Assembly: GCA_041689775.1 (NCBI GenBank)
Contig: JBDNFP010000239.1
Location: 1-6,640 of the forward strand
Length of the DNA: 6,640 bases
Source of the DNA: JBDNFP01 sp041689775
Lineage (GTDB): Bacteria > Bacteroidota > Bacteroidia > Cytophagales > Spirosomataceae
Direction of reading: 5' to 3'
Shown: in pieces, positions 5,890 through 6,640 of the stretch
Layout of the letters: the number at the start of each line of letters is the position of its first letter
Numbering within the stretch: the stretch's first letter is position 1
Notes under the pieces: generated by a model
Database searches by the model: none
What the model saw: only the letters and a program-made list of their open reading frames with translations
Told to the model about the DNA's origin: nothing
Position numbers and translations under genes: made by a program

Positions 5890-5908
5890 CAGGATTCGTC
5901 CTGTTTTT
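5890..5908 (+). terminator. Small TTCG-loop hairpin with T-run on the plus strand
   Basis: cagga, the loop ttcg and tcctg (5890-5903) are followed by five T (5904-5908), giving a short terminator-like element read on the plus strand. The flanking genes both run on the minus strand, so it would act only on antisense transcription. Read on the minus strand it falls about 33 bases upstream of the deacetylase start and could instead be a leader hairpin. Only five pairs are certain. Confidence 0.25.
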
Positions 5909-5981
5909 ATAAAAGCTATGGAAATAATTGAAGCCCAGATGCGTAAGACTTACTTCATTTGTATTGATGGGAACAATTAGT

Positions 5982-6494
5982 TTATTTCTGATAGGCCCCG
6001 GAAGAATACGTTAGCTCGTAGCTGTGTGTATAAATTTCGAATACTATACCAAAAGGGTCTTCTACGTACACCATTTTAAAAGGCTTTTCGTCGGGATAAT
6101 ACTCGCGTATGGGCATACGCTGTTTCCCTCCGTGTTCAACAATTTTGTTGGTCAATGCTTCGATATCCGGGTCTTGGACGCAAAAATGGAATAATCCTGT
6201 ATTGAACGGATTAAACTCCGGTGCTTTCTTTACGCCATGAGGAAACGAGAATAATTCTACGCCTATGCCGTCTGAGGTAGCTAAATGAGCAATTTTAAAT
6301 GTCTCCCAATCCTCCCCAAATACGTCAATGCACACTTGCCCTATCGCCGTTTCACGTTCTTTTTTGACGGTAAAGGGTTCCATAATGATATACCAGCCCA
6401 TTACTTCCGAGTAGAACGTAACTGCTTCTTCGATGTTGGGTACTGTAATTCCGATGTGAGAAAATGATCTTGGGTAATTTTTAACGGGTATCAT
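5982..6494 (-). CDS. VOC-family (glyoxalase/bleomycin-resistance fold) protein
   Basis: A 170-residue cytoplasmic protein with two beta-alpha-beta-beta-beta modules of the vicinal oxygen chelate superfamily. The first begins FSHIGITVPNIEEAVTFYSE, followed by MGW and VELFSFP; the second has GLFHFCVQDPDIEALTNKIV, then the closing YVEDPFGIVFEIYTHSYEL. The four expected metal-ligand positions are filled by His13, Glu80, His103 and Glu153, the same set used by glyoxalase I and methylmalonyl-CoA epimerase, so a metal-dependent lyase, isomerase or dioxygenase activity is likely. The exact reaction cannot be read from sequence, and the neighbours do not help. It starts at 6494 with no ribosome binding site evident. 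It has its own 134-base upstream region shared with a possible divergent gene, and it lies 124 bases before the deacetylase gene. Confidence 0.9.
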   Translation of the reverse strand: MIPVKNYPRSFSHIGITVPNIEEAVTFYSEVMGWYIIMEPFTVKKERETAIGQVCIDVFGEDWETFKIAHLATSDGIGVELFSFPHGVKKAPEFNPFNTGLFHFCVQDPDIEALTNKIVEHGGKQRMPIREYYPDEKPFKMVYVEDPFGIVFEIYTHSYELTYSSGAYQK

Positions 6495-6628
6495 AGGTAA
6501 AAGTAAGTGAAAGTGAAATAATGCCTTTTAAATACAGATTCCTGATTACTGTACCCTACTAAAATGAAAGGATTAAATGGGAAAATCGGATTTTTGTAGT
6601 TCCTCAACAACAAATCTCCTTTTTTCCC
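6495..6628. promoter_or_regulatory. Putative divergent intergenic region
   Basis: A 134-base AT-rich spacer lies between the VOC start (minus strand) and a possible plus-strand start at 6629. It should carry the VOC promoter. No convincing Bacteroidota promoter pair (TTTG and TAnnTTTG) is seen on either strand, and no long inverted repeat is visible, so only the position supports the call. Confidence 0.35.
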
Positions 6629-6640
6629 ATGAAGCAGAGC
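6629..6640 (+). CDS. Possible start of a divergent gene, cut by the window edge
   Basis: An ATG at 6629 is followed by three codons (Lys, Gln, Ser) before the window ends. The basic start would suit a signal peptide or a cytoplasmic protein, but four codons do not permit identification. It is listed only because the long upstream spacer and the change of strand make a gene start plausible here. Confidence 0.25.

Overview
The window reads as chromosomal DNA of a Bacteroidota bacterium, most likely from the Cytophagales (Spirosoma-like). The signs are an outer-membrane beta-barrel protein with an N-terminal carboxypeptidase-regulatory-like domain, a secreted DUF1573 protein with the SCGCT motif, a secreted YdjC/ChbG-type deacetylase, gene starts without clear Shine-Dalgarno sequences, and AT-rich spacers between genes of roughly 50% GC. 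The genus is an inference from protein style; no rRNA or other marker is present.

Nearly everything is on the minus strand. From right to left in transcription order: a VOC (glyoxalase-fold) protein (5982-6494), a secreted YdjC/ChbG-like deacetylase (5000-5857), a secreted DUF1573 protein (4328-4705) closed by a strong intrinsic terminator (4271-4300), an AraC-family regulator (3140-3961), an 827-residue outer-membrane beta-barrel receptor (565-3048), a small acidic protein of unknown function (147-392), and the N-terminus of an IS630-type transposase (1-109) that runs off the left edge. At the right edge four codons of a possible divergent plus-strand gene begin at 6629.

The genes do not form one tight operon. 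Spacers of 91 to 366 bases, plus terminator-like hairpins, suggest short, separately controlled units. The most coherent pair is the AraC regulator followed 91 bases later by the outer-membrane receptor; the spacer holds a directly repeated 8-mer and the region upstream of the regulator holds three GGCGGT repeats, so a ligand-responsive, locally controlled envelope unit is a reasonable hypothesis. No SusD-like lipoprotein or glycoside hydrolase is present, so this is not a recognisable polysaccharide-utilisation locus. The deacetylase, DUF1573 and VOC genes look like independent housekeeping or accessory genes.

I see no CRISPR array, tRNA, rRNA, phage gene or defence system, and no convincing evidence of an undescribed multi-gene system. 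The points most worth a second look are the IS end abutting the stop codon of the small gene, the palindrome over the transposase start codon, the repeat clusters around the AraC gene, and the structured but gene-poor spacer at 4706-4999.
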